Assembly (NCBI GenBank): GCA_029779435.1
Contig: JAKPAM010000256.1
Span: 1 to 64,000 of the forward strand
Source of the DNA: Pseudomonadota bacterium
GTDB lineage: Bacteria; Pseudomonadota; Gammaproteobacteria; Burkholderiales; Burkholderiaceae_E
Direction: 5' to 3'
DNA length: 64,000 nucleotides
The notes under the pieces were generated by a model. It saw only the letters and a program-made list of their open reading frames with translations. It did not search any database and was not told the origin of the DNA. The position numbers and the translations under genes were made by a program. The stretch's first letter is position 1. Every line of letters starts with the position of its first letter. Positions 35,001 to 42,139 of this stretch are shown one piece after another.

Positions 35001-36817
35001 TCCAGGCGCGCATGCTGCTCTTCATGGCGTTTCAGCGCGAACGTCTGGTTGTCGTCCAGTTGCTCGTAGATCTTCTTCGCCCCCTTTGCCAGCAAATCGC
35101 GCGATTCCCGCGCATTTCGGCGAATATCGAACACCGCCGCATCTCGCTGCTTTTCTATGCCCTCGAGAATCTGCGGCAAGACCTTGTCGTATTCACGTAG
35201 CGCGTCTTCGCGGGACTTGGCGATCTCCTTCTTGACGTTCCCGCAGGCCGTTCCGATCTCAGGCGTGATTTCCTTGCTTGCCTTGTTGAACTGCTTGGCA
35301 TATTCCTCGACGACTTCATAGGCCGCGTCGCGCTGCACCGCTCTACGCCCCTCGGATTGCTCGACGTCCGCGATGAATCGCTTCTCGTACGCCGAGTACT
35401 TGCGCCACATCCTCCTGATGTTCCATTCCGTGCAGCGCTTGAGCCAATCAGCTTTCTTCTCATCGAGCTTCGTGAAGCGATCGCTCCAGGAGTCGAACAC
35501 CTTCGCCAGTTGATCGCGGTAGAACGCAAAGCCGTCCTTCTGCGCGTTGCCGGCGTTCTTCGCATATTCCCCGGCATCCTCAACGCAGCGCGTCTCGCCC
35601 CACCTGATGCCCTGGTCGTGCGCGCGCACCGTGCGTTCGACCTGGCTGCGGCGTTCCTTCATCAGCGCGCGAACCTTGTCGTCCGCGACATCCGTCTGCG
35701 TCTTTACCTTCGCGCTCGTGTCGTCTGCACGGCGATCGATGGCGTCTCGCGCCTCGCGGGCATGGCGGCCGATGGTGCGGCGTGCCGATTTCGCGCCTCC
35801 CGCCAGTTGCGCCAGCAGGTCTTCGAGATGGACCTGCGTCGACAGTCCGGGCGCAGCGCCTGCTTCCTGTCCCGCTCCGGGTTCCCGTCCCTCCCCGGCT
35901 TCCAGTCGCATTGCGTCCCGGTCGCCGGAAACGACACCGGCTTCGCCACGCGGTCGGAGCATCGATGCGATGCTCGGCATCGCCCCATCGCCACGCGATT
36001 CATCGCGCGTGCCGCTCGCCGGTTCGTGGGCGGCGACGGGGCCGGAATCGCCGTCACCCGCCGCAAGTCCCTGCACGGAAGTCGTGGCGGGGTCGAGAGG
36101 CGGTGGCTCCGACCGCGGTGCGGATATGGCATGCGCGGCGGAAGAGAGCGGCGGTGGCGGATTCGCCAAGGCGTTCTGCTGATCCGCCGCGGCATCGTCC
36201 GCGGATGGCAACATGACCGTGGGGTCGGCGGCATCGGCGCTGATGGTGCGAGGATCCGCCAAACCCGCGTCGCCGTGGACCGCGCCCGTTCGTGGCTTGC
36301 GCTGCAGTACCCGCGGCGACGATGTCGAGGACCCGTGCCGCGATTGTTGGATCACGTGGGCAAGCTCGTGGGCAATCAGGCGCCTGCCGTCCTGCGAGTG
36401 TGGATTGAACCGGCCGTCACCGAAAACGATGTGGTGGCCCGCCGTGTAGGCCTGCGCATCGACATCGTGCGCGGACTCGGCAGCCGCTCGACCGTCATGC
36501 ACCCGCACCCGCGAAAAGTCATGTCCGAAACGCCGTTCCATGTCGCCCCGCAACTCGGCGCCCAGCGTCGCGCCCGGCTCGCCGACAGCGCGTGTGACGC
36601 TTTCCGGTATCTGTTCGACGTCGCTGGGGACGTGGGAAGCAGGTCGCAGCCATTGCATTCGGTCAATACCGGATTCATGAGTGGGCCTCGCGAGGGCGAG
36701 CTCCGCGGCACGGTCGGCTTCGTCCTCGAGAGCATCGCTTCGATGCGCGCTCGTCCTGACCGCCGCATCCGGCCTGGGTGCGACCGAAAAGGCTCGGTGC
36801 TGTGGCGAGCTCTTCAT
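32006..36817 (-). CDS. DUF4157 eCIS cargo with C-terminal PD-(D/E)XK-type nuclease domain (candidate toxin)
   Basis: A 1603-residue multidomain protein. Residues about 75-160 are the DUF4157 eCIS cargo domain: RFGHDFSRVRVHD, AYTAGHHIVFGDG and the zinc-metalloprotease-like HELAHVIQQ (150-158). Residues 330-820 are mostly long charged helices; a hydrophobic segment at about 824-862 could span a membrane. Five RxIGF repeats in a Pro/Gly-rich linker follow (about 990-1140), then a Glu/Ala-rich coiled coil (about 1175-1430). The last about 165 residues contain KGDFGEARMHDAM (Glu1447), GLDGVY (Asp1493), VGEAKYD (Glu1512, Lys1514) and DSLEWVDARLDAAVG, the order seen in PD-(D/E)XK toxins of the 'DGVY...EAKY...W..RL..A.G' type. 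It sits inside the structural operon with overlaps on both sides. Nuclease activity and delivery by the particle are inferred. Confidence 0.75.
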   Translation of the reverse strand: MKSSPQHRAFSVAPRPDAAVRTSAHRSDALEDEADRAAELALARPTHESGIDRMQWLRPASHVPSDVEQIPESVTRAVGEPGATLGAELRGDMERRFGHDFSRVRVHDGRAAAESAHDVDAQAYTAGHHIVFGDGRFNPHSQDGRRLIAHELAHVIQQSRHGSSTSSPRVLQRKPRTGAVHGDAGLADPRTISADAADPTVMLPSADDAAADQQNALANPPPPLSSAAHAISAPRSEPPPLDPATTSVQGLAAGDGDSGPVAAHEPASGTRDESRGDGAMPSIASMLRPRGEAGVVSGDRDAMRLEAGEGREPGAGQEAGAAPGLSTQVHLEDLLAQLAGGAKSARRTIGRHAREARDAIDRRADDTSAKVKTQTDVADDKVRALMKERRSQVERTVRAHDQGIRWGETRCVEDAGEYAKNAGNAQKDGFAFYRDQLAKVFDSWSDRFTKLDEKKADWLKRCTEWNIRRMWRKYSAYEKRFIADVEQSEGRRAVQRDAAYEVVEEYAKQFNKASKEITPEIGTACGNVKKEIAKSREDALREYDKVLPQILEGIEKQRDAAVFDIRRNARESRDLLAKGAKKIYEQLDDNQTFALKRHEEQHARLDGQIARGRTSAARQFDGAVAEAMAPISGVIGEAVVMLVNAPEELDPVAADRFVGEVVGFATGAAEATGEVFATARDAGLEKFDQAPSFARRGFATGRALLKEKLREAGADVESKLIEFGEEADKFVRTPLKNLDLTYQDGVEQSAKHLTAFVTATRDQMVEPMEKARKEISDAVRQAVGQQYEAYWHLGRDMNNAARQAAWRYDHDILKHVVDLVEVVLGFVFIVAVLIAVVVGLVFAFGEILAAMFIGFMIGYFGAKAYYERREKEGEEGFSLSALIGAIGDITGFTEAKRAFTDPKMKPFDRGMAWGGFWLGLVGGAQSAGKFLKFIKLKMPKAFTNPFRMERPGLPMAGEGPGLHLGPEAPVLPEAPKIEVNVPNEAGITPESPGASAPRRIGFRPPGETAPVGEVPGAGAPSTPREIGFRPEGKPAPAPEATGTGAPREIGFKLAQENAPAPETSGAGGVKQPRQIGFELPHQQRIAPEATPGGKPQGEVISPRLHHRNTAPETPSGPGKRRIGFVSSEEAAAPVSRAPAPESPGMAGESLGGVIADMPRAREMPGGGEMPTGQQSVGRPVSATAGETPRAPNEGPVTGTAVSTVKPEAQAPAPREAKLSSAAEARLADERAIQTAHETRIAAEERLAKLEEELKFIEELRDATGKKREPYVEDAYSTKSKEVRDARESLKDARRAENEAEAAQRTKLLRDPDADPSAALHDPELRREAVSELEMRRARVKENDALIKANEADLAEAEARVAQREAEFEATRPGSNEGKQSRALAEARDTARARLQSAQQHLESVRARTRPAERANQAHYKRMQDLDRVINPQNYAGELSGAKGDFGEARMHDAMGDDGYAFRGSSKDPGAMSTKPPDTPREPGLGKPSDKGLDGVYEKSAPVKGEARHRVGEAKYDQADLSPGQDSLEWVDARLDAAVGPKHANRMRAEGYEYWVMKYNPRTMRVEPTKLWEFRPIEGRFAPEQFPGAGKKPLGAAHYEKPQP

Positions 36818-37065
36818 CGCCGCAGTGCTCCAGCAATGCCGTGCGCGACACGGCGGCCGGCTTCTTTCGAGTCGGTCGGACTGGGAAGACGAGCTTGGCC
36901 TCGCCGGCTTTGCGCAGTCACGTTGCCGCGTGGGAGGTCCTTGCCGTCGATCTGCTCAAATGCGTTCGAAAGTTCGGCAAGCAATGCCGCCTCGAATGCG
37001 CGCTTGTCATCGATGGTCACGCCGACCACCGTGACCTTGTCGACGCGAAAGACCACCCGGCTCAT
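36814..37065 (-). CDS. Small protein coupled to the DUF4157 cargo
   Basis: An 83-residue protein: a first half like an acylphosphatase/ferredoxin-fold strand-helix unit (VVFRVDKVTVVGVTIDDKRA, helix AALLAELSNAFEQ) and a basic tail (QSRRGQARL). The ATG overlaps the ATPase stop and its own stop overlaps the cargo start (ATGA both). Comparable tiny genes precede DUF4157 genes in other eCIS loci I know of; a chaperone or loading role is inferred only from coupling. Confidence 0.65.
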   Translation of the reverse strand: MSRVVFRVDKVTVVGVTIDDKRAFEAALLAELSNAFEQIDGKDLPRGNVTAQSRRGQARLPSPTDSKEAGRRVAHGIAGALRR

Positions 37066-38969
37066 AGCCAGCCTCGTACTTCGGCATCGGAGAAGGGTCT
37101 TTCGCGCTTGACGGCTTCACTGCGCGCCGCTTGCAACAGGTGGCTCATTTCCACGGCACCGCCCGCATCAGCGGCGAGGAACGCGGCATTGAGGGCGATG
37201 TTGTGGATGCTGCCCCCCGCGACATTGAGCTGCGCGAGCTTGGCGTGATCGACGCCGACCGTCGGCGTCGATTCGGGAAATATGCCGCGCCAGATCCGCT
37301 CGCGAAGACTGTCATCGGGAAACGGAAACTGAACGACGAATCGAAGGCGGCGCTGAAACGCGACATCGATCGCGCTCTTGATGTTGGTCGTCAGGATCGC
37401 CAGGCCACGGTAAGCCTCCATGCGCTGCAGGAGGTAGCTGACCTCGATATTGGCGTAGCGGTCGTGGCTGTCCTTTATTTCACTCCGCTTGCCGAACAAC
37501 GCATCGGCCTCGTCGAAGAGGAGGACGGCGCCGGAGGCCTCCGCTGCGTCGAAAACACGGCGAAGGTTCTTCTCGGTCTCACCGATGTACTTGCTCACCA
37601 TCGAGGCGAGATCGATCCTGTACATGTCGAGCTGAAGCTCATTGGCCAGCACCTCGGCCGCCAAGGTCTTGCCGGTGCCGCTCTCGCCCGCGAACAGGAC
37701 GCTGATACCCAGGCCTCGGCCCCCTTTGCGGCCGAAGCCCCAGGCTTCGTGCACGTGCAGGCGGTTTCTCGCCTGCGCCGCGATTTGCCGCAGCGTCGCG
37801 ATCTGCTGCGGCGGCAGTACCAGGTCGCTCCAGGATGCCGAAGGCACGACGCGCTGCGCGAGACCATTGAGCTCCGCGCTGGCCATCTTCCGGCATGCCT
37901 GCCACAGGCGATCCTCGGCCCACGTGCCTGTCATGGCCGTGCCGCGCAGCGCGCGCGCCATCCGCGCGATGTCTCCGCTACCCAGGTGAAATTGCCCGGC
38001 GATCGAATCGATCGCTCCACTGAAGCTGCTCGCGGGTTCGCCCAGCGCCTGATGCCACATCCGCTTTTGCTCGAGCGATCCCGGGCGACTCACGTCGAAG
38101 ACCGCTGCACGAGGCAAATCGAATTCGATCGGTGAGGAGACGAACGTCAAGCCCGAAAGCCGCTTTACGAAGCGTGCGGCGATCCGCGGCTCGGACTCCT
38201 CCTGGATACACAGAAGCAACGCGCTACCGAGCAATGCCGAATCCCGGTTCCACAGTGACGCCAGATCATCCAGTTGATCCGTACCGATGGGCAGGTCCTG
38301 GACCTGCAGGCAGCGCAGGCGCAGCCCGCAGTTCTGCGCGATGCGTGTCGCGACTTGCACCTTTCCATCGGCGTCATCGCCGATCAGCTGAATCAGTGGC
38401 GTCGACGTGCCTGTTCTCAGCGCGTCCTCTGCCTGCTCCGCCACCACCGCATGGCTGGGGGCCAGCAGCTCGACTTCCGCGGGTTCGACAAAGGACTTCA
38501 GGGCGGGATCGAGGTAGTTGACCCCGGCGAGGTAGTGCAATACCCGCTCTTCGATGCTGATGCGGCAAGTCGTCAGCGCATGTTCATCGTGCACGCGCAG
38601 CAAGCGCATGGCGCGCAACGCCCCGATCGGCGTCAGAGCACTCCAGTGGGCGTCTGCCAGGACGGCAAGGGCCAATCCGAATGTCGGTTGGATGCGTGAG
38701 GATCGCGGCGCTCGAGCCATGCATGCCTGAGCGAACGATTCATCCATCGTCATTCCCGCACACAGCAACAGCGTGTCGCGCTCGAAGGCGGTAAGCCCGA
38801 ATGTTTCGGTCAGCAAGTCGATCGCGGTGGGCATCGCGACGGCGGAACGGACTTCTTCCAGGTTGCGCGCCGCCTCATCGTGTCCCTTCTCTTCGAGGCG
38901 CGCCCTCAGTCGCGCGAACTCCGCCACGAGCACGCGCTGATTGGCCGTTGTCCAGTCGCTGTCGCTCAT
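37062..38969 (-). CDS. eCIS AAA+ ATPase (Pvc15-like)
   Basis: A 635-residue AAA+ ATPase. An N-terminal regulatory region of about 380 residues precedes one AAA module: Walker A GESGTGKTLAAEVLA (about 420-435), Walker B VLLFDEADALFGKR (about 486-500), sensor 1 LAILTTNIK and arginine finger in AFQRRLRFVVQFPFPD. Afp15/Pvc15 ATPases are required for particle loading or stability in known eCIS. Cytosolic. Overlaps by 4 nt both its upstream (DUF4255) and downstream (83-residue) genes. Confidence 0.9.
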   Translation of the reverse strand: MSDSDWTTANQRVLVAEFARLRARLEEKGHDEAARNLEEVRSAVAMPTAIDLLTETFGLTAFERDTLLLCAGMTMDESFAQACMARAPRSSRIQPTFGLALAVLADAHWSALTPIGALRAMRLLRVHDEHALTTCRISIEERVLHYLAGVNYLDPALKSFVEPAEVELLAPSHAVVAEQAEDALRTGTSTPLIQLIGDDADGKVQVATRIAQNCGLRLRCLQVQDLPIGTDQLDDLASLWNRDSALLGSALLLCIQEESEPRIAARFVKRLSGLTFVSSPIEFDLPRAAVFDVSRPGSLEQKRMWHQALGEPASSFSGAIDSIAGQFHLGSGDIARMARALRGTAMTGTWAEDRLWQACRKMASAELNGLAQRVVPSASWSDLVLPPQQIATLRQIAAQARNRLHVHEAWGFGRKGGRGLGISVLFAGESGTGKTLAAEVLANELQLDMYRIDLASMVSKYIGETEKNLRRVFDAAEASGAVLLFDEADALFGKRSEIKDSHDRYANIEVSYLLQRMEAYRGLAILTTNIKSAIDVAFQRRLRFVVQFPFPDDSLRERIWRGIFPESTPTVGVDHAKLAQLNVAGGSIHNIALNAAFLAADAGGAVEMSHLLQAARSEAVKRERPFSDAEVRGWL

Positions 38970-40237
38970 TGGATTCGGATCCTGCGATCGAAGAATTCAG
39001 GGGGCGACTTGGACGCATCGATGATCGGGCTGTCGATGCCATCGATGCGCAATCGCGCCAGGTGATCGCCCAGCGGTGCGTTCGGAATCTGGAAAGTCAG
39101 ACTGCTGACGGGCGCGGTGAACGGCTGCGGCGTGAACTCGTTCGTACCGAGCACGAGGCGCGCCGTTTGGCCGGCGCGCAGCTCGGGCGTGAAGTCGAGC
39201 GTGATGCTCGCCGTGCCGCCGCCGGCGTTGACGGTCTGCGGCAGGTTGGCGACGTGCGGCGCGACGGTGAGCGCGAGTTGGTTCGACAGCCGCGGGGCCG
39301 CCTCGGTGGGCAGCTTGATGCGTGCGGCCAGCTTGTAGACGCCCGACGGGAAGTCGGCCGCGCGATTCGCGGGAATCGCGAACGCCAGCTTCGTGGCATT
39401 GCCGCCCGTCGCGGGCAGGATCTCTTCGATCCCGAACCGGTCGTTGGTGAGCAGGACTTCGCGCGTAACCCCATCCAGCGTGAAGCCTTCCAGCGTGACG
39501 GTCGTGCCAAGTTCAACCACCGCCTGCCTGCCGAAGGGCACCACGGCGGAAATCGTCGGCACGGTGGGCGCGAGATTGGGCTGCGCCTTCAGTCGCCTGA
39601 CCAGCACGGGCAACGGGTTCGGCGTCGGATCCTCGGCCTGGATGAGCACGACCGACACTTCGTACGCGGCGCTGGGTCGATAATGCGCCAGCGTCGAGGT
39701 CCAGAACTTGGACATGTCCTCGGTGCTCAGGAACTCCGGCGTGATTCGCAGCTGCTCGATCTGGTCTTGCAGGCCGGAGTCGCGCAGCGCGCGCAACCAC
39801 GGCGGCAACGTGCCCGACTGATCGGGCGGCGGCTGCAACGCGATGCGAATCGCTTCGCGCGGAATCACCGGATTCTCGTGCAGCAACTGCATCGCATGCC
39901 CGAGAAGGATCTCTGCGTGCAGGTCGGCGGCCCCATAGGCCGAAATCAGGTAGTGCAGGTTGAGGGCGAGCGGCGGATTGGCGAGCCGATTGCGCCCGGA
40001 GCCGTCACGCGAAGGCAGCCCTTCGTTGCGCCAGCCGAGGTTCGGCGTGACCTGGCGCATGAACAGGTTCAGTTGAGTCACTTCGACGCCGTTCTGCTGC
40101 ACGACCTTGTCGGGCGGCAGCGTGCTCACGGCGACGCTCTGCCCGATCTGGCCGGCGACGTTCTGATTGACGAAGCGGTCATTGAGCAGATCGCGCAACA
40201 CTTGCGTGACACCGGCGATGGCGAGCGCGGTGCTCAT
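38966..40237 (-). CDS. DUF4255 tail terminator/cap (Pvc16-like) with Ig-like extension
   Basis: A 423-residue protein. Residues 1-190 are DUF4255 (ALAIAGVTQVLRDLLNDRF; QLNLFMRQVTPNLGWRN; LALNLHYLISAYG), the domain of Pvc16/Afp16, which caps the end of the tube and sheath. Residues 210-423 add one or more beta-sandwich (TIG/Ig-like) repeats with VVPFGRQAVVELGTTVTLEG and LDFTPELRAGQTARLVLG, absent from the shorter caps; they could decorate the distal end. ATG 40237 overlaps the stop of the preceding gene. Confidence 0.85.
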   Translation of the reverse strand: MSTALAIAGVTQVLRDLLNDRFVNQNVAGQIGQSVAVSTLPPDKVVQQNGVEVTQLNLFMRQVTPNLGWRNEGLPSRDGSGRNRLANPPLALNLHYLISAYGAADLHAEILLGHAMQLLHENPVIPREAIRIALQPPPDQSGTLPPWLRALRDSGLQDQIEQLRITPEFLSTEDMSKFWTSTLAHYRPSAAYEVSVVLIQAEDPTPNPLPVLVRRLKAQPNLAPTVPTISAVVPFGRQAVVELGTTVTLEGFTLDGVTREVLLTNDRFGIEEILPATGGNATKLAFAIPANRAADFPSGVYKLAARIKLPTEAAPRLSNQLALTVAPHVANLPQTVNAGGGTASITLDFTPELRAGQTARLVLGTNEFTPQPFTAPVSSLTFQIPNAPLGDHLARLRIDGIDSPIIDASKSPPEFFDRRIRIQ

Positions 40238-40860
40238 GAGGGCCTCCGCCGCGCGAGGTATTCGTCGAGCGGCCGCGTGTCGCGGACGGCGGGCTTGGGA
40301 CTCTTCTTCGGCGCTGCGGGCTCCGGCGCCGCGATGACCTCGATGCGGCCGATATGCACGTGGACTTCGGTGGACTCGACGCGCGTCTCTTCCAGGCCTG
40401 CGTCGATCGGCCGTGGTGCCGGCGCAACAGGCGCGATCGGAGGCGGCGCGCTTGCGACTCGCGTCTCTTCGAGCAGCGGCTGCGGCGTGCGATCGAAGAA
40501 GTCGCCCGAAGGCGGCCGCACCGCATACTCGCGCGCGCCGGCCTGCCATGCGCGATGGGGGTCCGCGGCGCGCGCGCGAGTCGTCGGCGCAGCGATCTCG
40601 TGAACGGTCTCGATGGATCGGATCGCCGTGTCCGCCTCGTGCAGCGATCCGCCCGCCACGGGCGTCGATGCCCGCACGCCCTGCTCTCGCTGTCGCGGCG
40701 CTTCGGGCGCGATACCCGTCAGCGGCCGCGTGTCCTCGACCTCCTGCGGAATCCCCATCGGCACTTGCGCATGCACGCTCGCGGCCGGCCGTATGCGTGG
40801 CGTTCCGCTGACCGGCACGCCCAGCGCCTGCCCGGCCAATCTTTGCAGCAGGCCGCTCAT
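40234..40860 (-). CDS. Pro-rich eCIS-associated protein with VHVxIGRIEV motif
   Basis: A 208-residue protein, mostly low-complexity Pro/Ala/Arg sequence (VASAPPPIAPVAPAPRPIDAG). The only conserved-looking piece is VHVHIGRIEVIAAP near residue 165, a short strand motif I know from small proteins beside eCIS cap genes, followed by an Arg-rich end. Lies between the zinc-finger gene and the DUF4255 gene, overlapping both (ATGA). Possibly a tether or assembly factor; function unknown. Confidence 0.65.
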   Translation of the reverse strand: MSGLLQRLAGQALGVPVSGTPRIRPAASVHAQVPMGIPQEVEDTRPLTGIAPEAPRQREQGVRASTPVAGGSLHEADTAIRSIETVHEIAAPTTRARAADPHRAWQAGAREYAVRPPSGDFFDRTPQPLLEETRVASAPPPIAPVAPAPRPIDAGLEETRVESTEVHVHIGRIEVIAAPEPAAPKKSPKPAVRDTRPLDEYLARRRPS

Positions 40861-41567
40861 GCCAGCACCCGTTCCAGGTAAGCGCGCCGTCGCGTATCGG
40901 ACAGCTCGAGGATCTGCCGCTCGCTCCAGTTGTACGAACGCGCCAGTGCATGCACCTCGTCGAGCAGGCGCCGTGCGCGTACGTCGACCTCCTCCCAAAG
41001 GAACGCGCCGACATCGAAAGGTGCATTCCATGCGTGTTCGCAAGCCGGACACACGAAATCGAGAGCGAGATCCATGCAAGGGTCCGCCTCGTCCATCGCG
41101 TGCGAGATCTGCGATTCGAGTTCGTCGCTCCACTCGGCCGGCGCATTCCCCACGAACAAGCGCTGCAGCAGATGCCGGACGGCGCCCGGCTCATCCCGTT
41201 CGGCGGCAATCACGGCAAGATCGCGCGACGTCGGCAACCGCAGCATATGGCCGGCGGCCCGCACATCCGCCAACGCGCGATCGCCGCGCGCGGGTGCCCG
41301 CTCCAGCAACGTGCTCGCGCGCAGTGTGAATTCGAGGCTTTCGCCACACCCGGGGCAGGTCACGCAGGATTGCATCGCATCGCCGAACAACGACTGGCGC
41401 AGCCTCAGCAGCGCCGCGTTGCGTTGGCCGAGCGTCCGGTCGGCGAGCGTCTCCGGATCGGAGCCGGGTTCGGCCGCCGCGAACAGCAGCAGCGCGCGGT
41501 CGATGCCATGGCGTCGGCGGCCGTGCTCCCAGCACGCGAGCAGGGATTGCGCATCCATGCCGGACAT
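40857..41567 (-). CDS. Zinc-finger protein of the eCIS baseplate set
   Basis: A 236-residue protein with two CxxC pairs: CVTCPGCGESLEF (about 70-80) and FVCPACEHAWNAP (about 170-180), which could form one four-Cys zinc site. The region between is helical (LPTSRDLAVIAAE) and the C-terminus has LARSYNWSERQILELSDTRR, a motif typical of T4 gp26/gp28-like baseplate assembly proteins in contractile tail loci. It follows the tube gene by 9 nt. Probably a baseplate-hub assembly factor; this is partly by position. Confidence 0.72.
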   Translation of the reverse strand: MSGMDAQSLLACWEHGRRRHGIDRALLLFAAAEPGSDPETLADRTLGQRNAALLRLRQSLFGDAMQSCVTCPGCGESLEFTLRASTLLERAPARGDRALADVRAAGHMLRLPTSRDLAVIAAERDEPGAVRHLLQRLFVGNAPAEWSDELESQISHAMDEADPCMDLALDFVCPACEHAWNAPFDVGAFLWEEVDVRARRLLDEVHALARSYNWSERQILELSDTRRRAYLERVLA

Positions 41568-41576
41568 GGGCGGTCC

Positions 41577-42104
41577 TTATTGCGGCGGCTCGGTGAAGCT
41601 GGGCTCGGCGGGCTCGACGACGTCGACGTCGCGCTCCCAGCCCTCGTTCTCGAGCTTGAGGTGCTGGATGGCGATCGCGTTGGCATTCGCATCGAGATCG
41701 GGCAGCGCCTGGAACTCGGAGACCCAGCAGCGGTAGATCTTGTACGCCAGGACCAGTTGCCCGGCCTCGTTGTACAGCTCGAGCATGATGTCCTTGCGGA
41801 AATCACGCAGCGAACTTTCCTGCCCCAGGCCGGAGCCGTAGTTCCAGACCTTGTTGGCCCAACGCTCGAATTCGACGTCCTGCGTGACGCCGCGCTCCAG
41901 CGTGATCGCTTCGAACTTGATGCGTCCGGGCCCCTTGCGCGAGGTCGATGGATCGCCGCCCTCGCGGTGCTCGATGACCTCGGTGGTGCGCTTGAGCGCG
42001 GAACACTTGGAGATTCCGGCGACGTAGCGCCCGTCCCATTTGATCCGGTACTTGAAGTTCGGGTACGGCGTCAGGCGCTGCGGATTCACGGGAAACTGCG
42101 GCAT
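41577..42104 (-). CDS. eCIS inner tube protein (T4 gp19-like)
   Basis: A 175-residue tube subunit: FKYRIKWDGRYVAGISKCSALKR-type start, then TEVIEHREGGDPSTSRKGPG and FEAITLERGVTQDVEFERWA, all diagnostic of the T4-like tail tube family (Pvc1/Pvc5). The C-terminus ends in an acidic Pro-rich tail. It forms the hexameric rings of the inner tube that carries cargo. ATG 42104 follows the sheath gene by 35 nt. Only one tube gene is present, whereas PVC encodes two. Confidence 0.93.
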   Translation of the reverse strand: MPQFPVNPQRLTPYPNFKYRIKWDGRYVAGISKCSALKRTTEVIEHREGGDPSTSRKGPGRIKFEAITLERGVTQDVEFERWANKVWNYGSGLGQESSLRDFRKDIMLELYNEAGQLVLAYKIYRCWVSEFQALPDLDANANAIAIQHLKLENEGWERDVDVVEPAEPSFTEPPQ

Positions 42105-42139
42105 GTCGTCTCCTTGCGAGGGGTCGCGGTCCAGGGCAT

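Noticed and set aside
36814-37065. Immunity protein for the putative nuclease cargo
   Set aside because: eCIS cargos usually act in other cells and known loci lack immunity genes; nothing in the 83-residue sequence resembles an immunity family.
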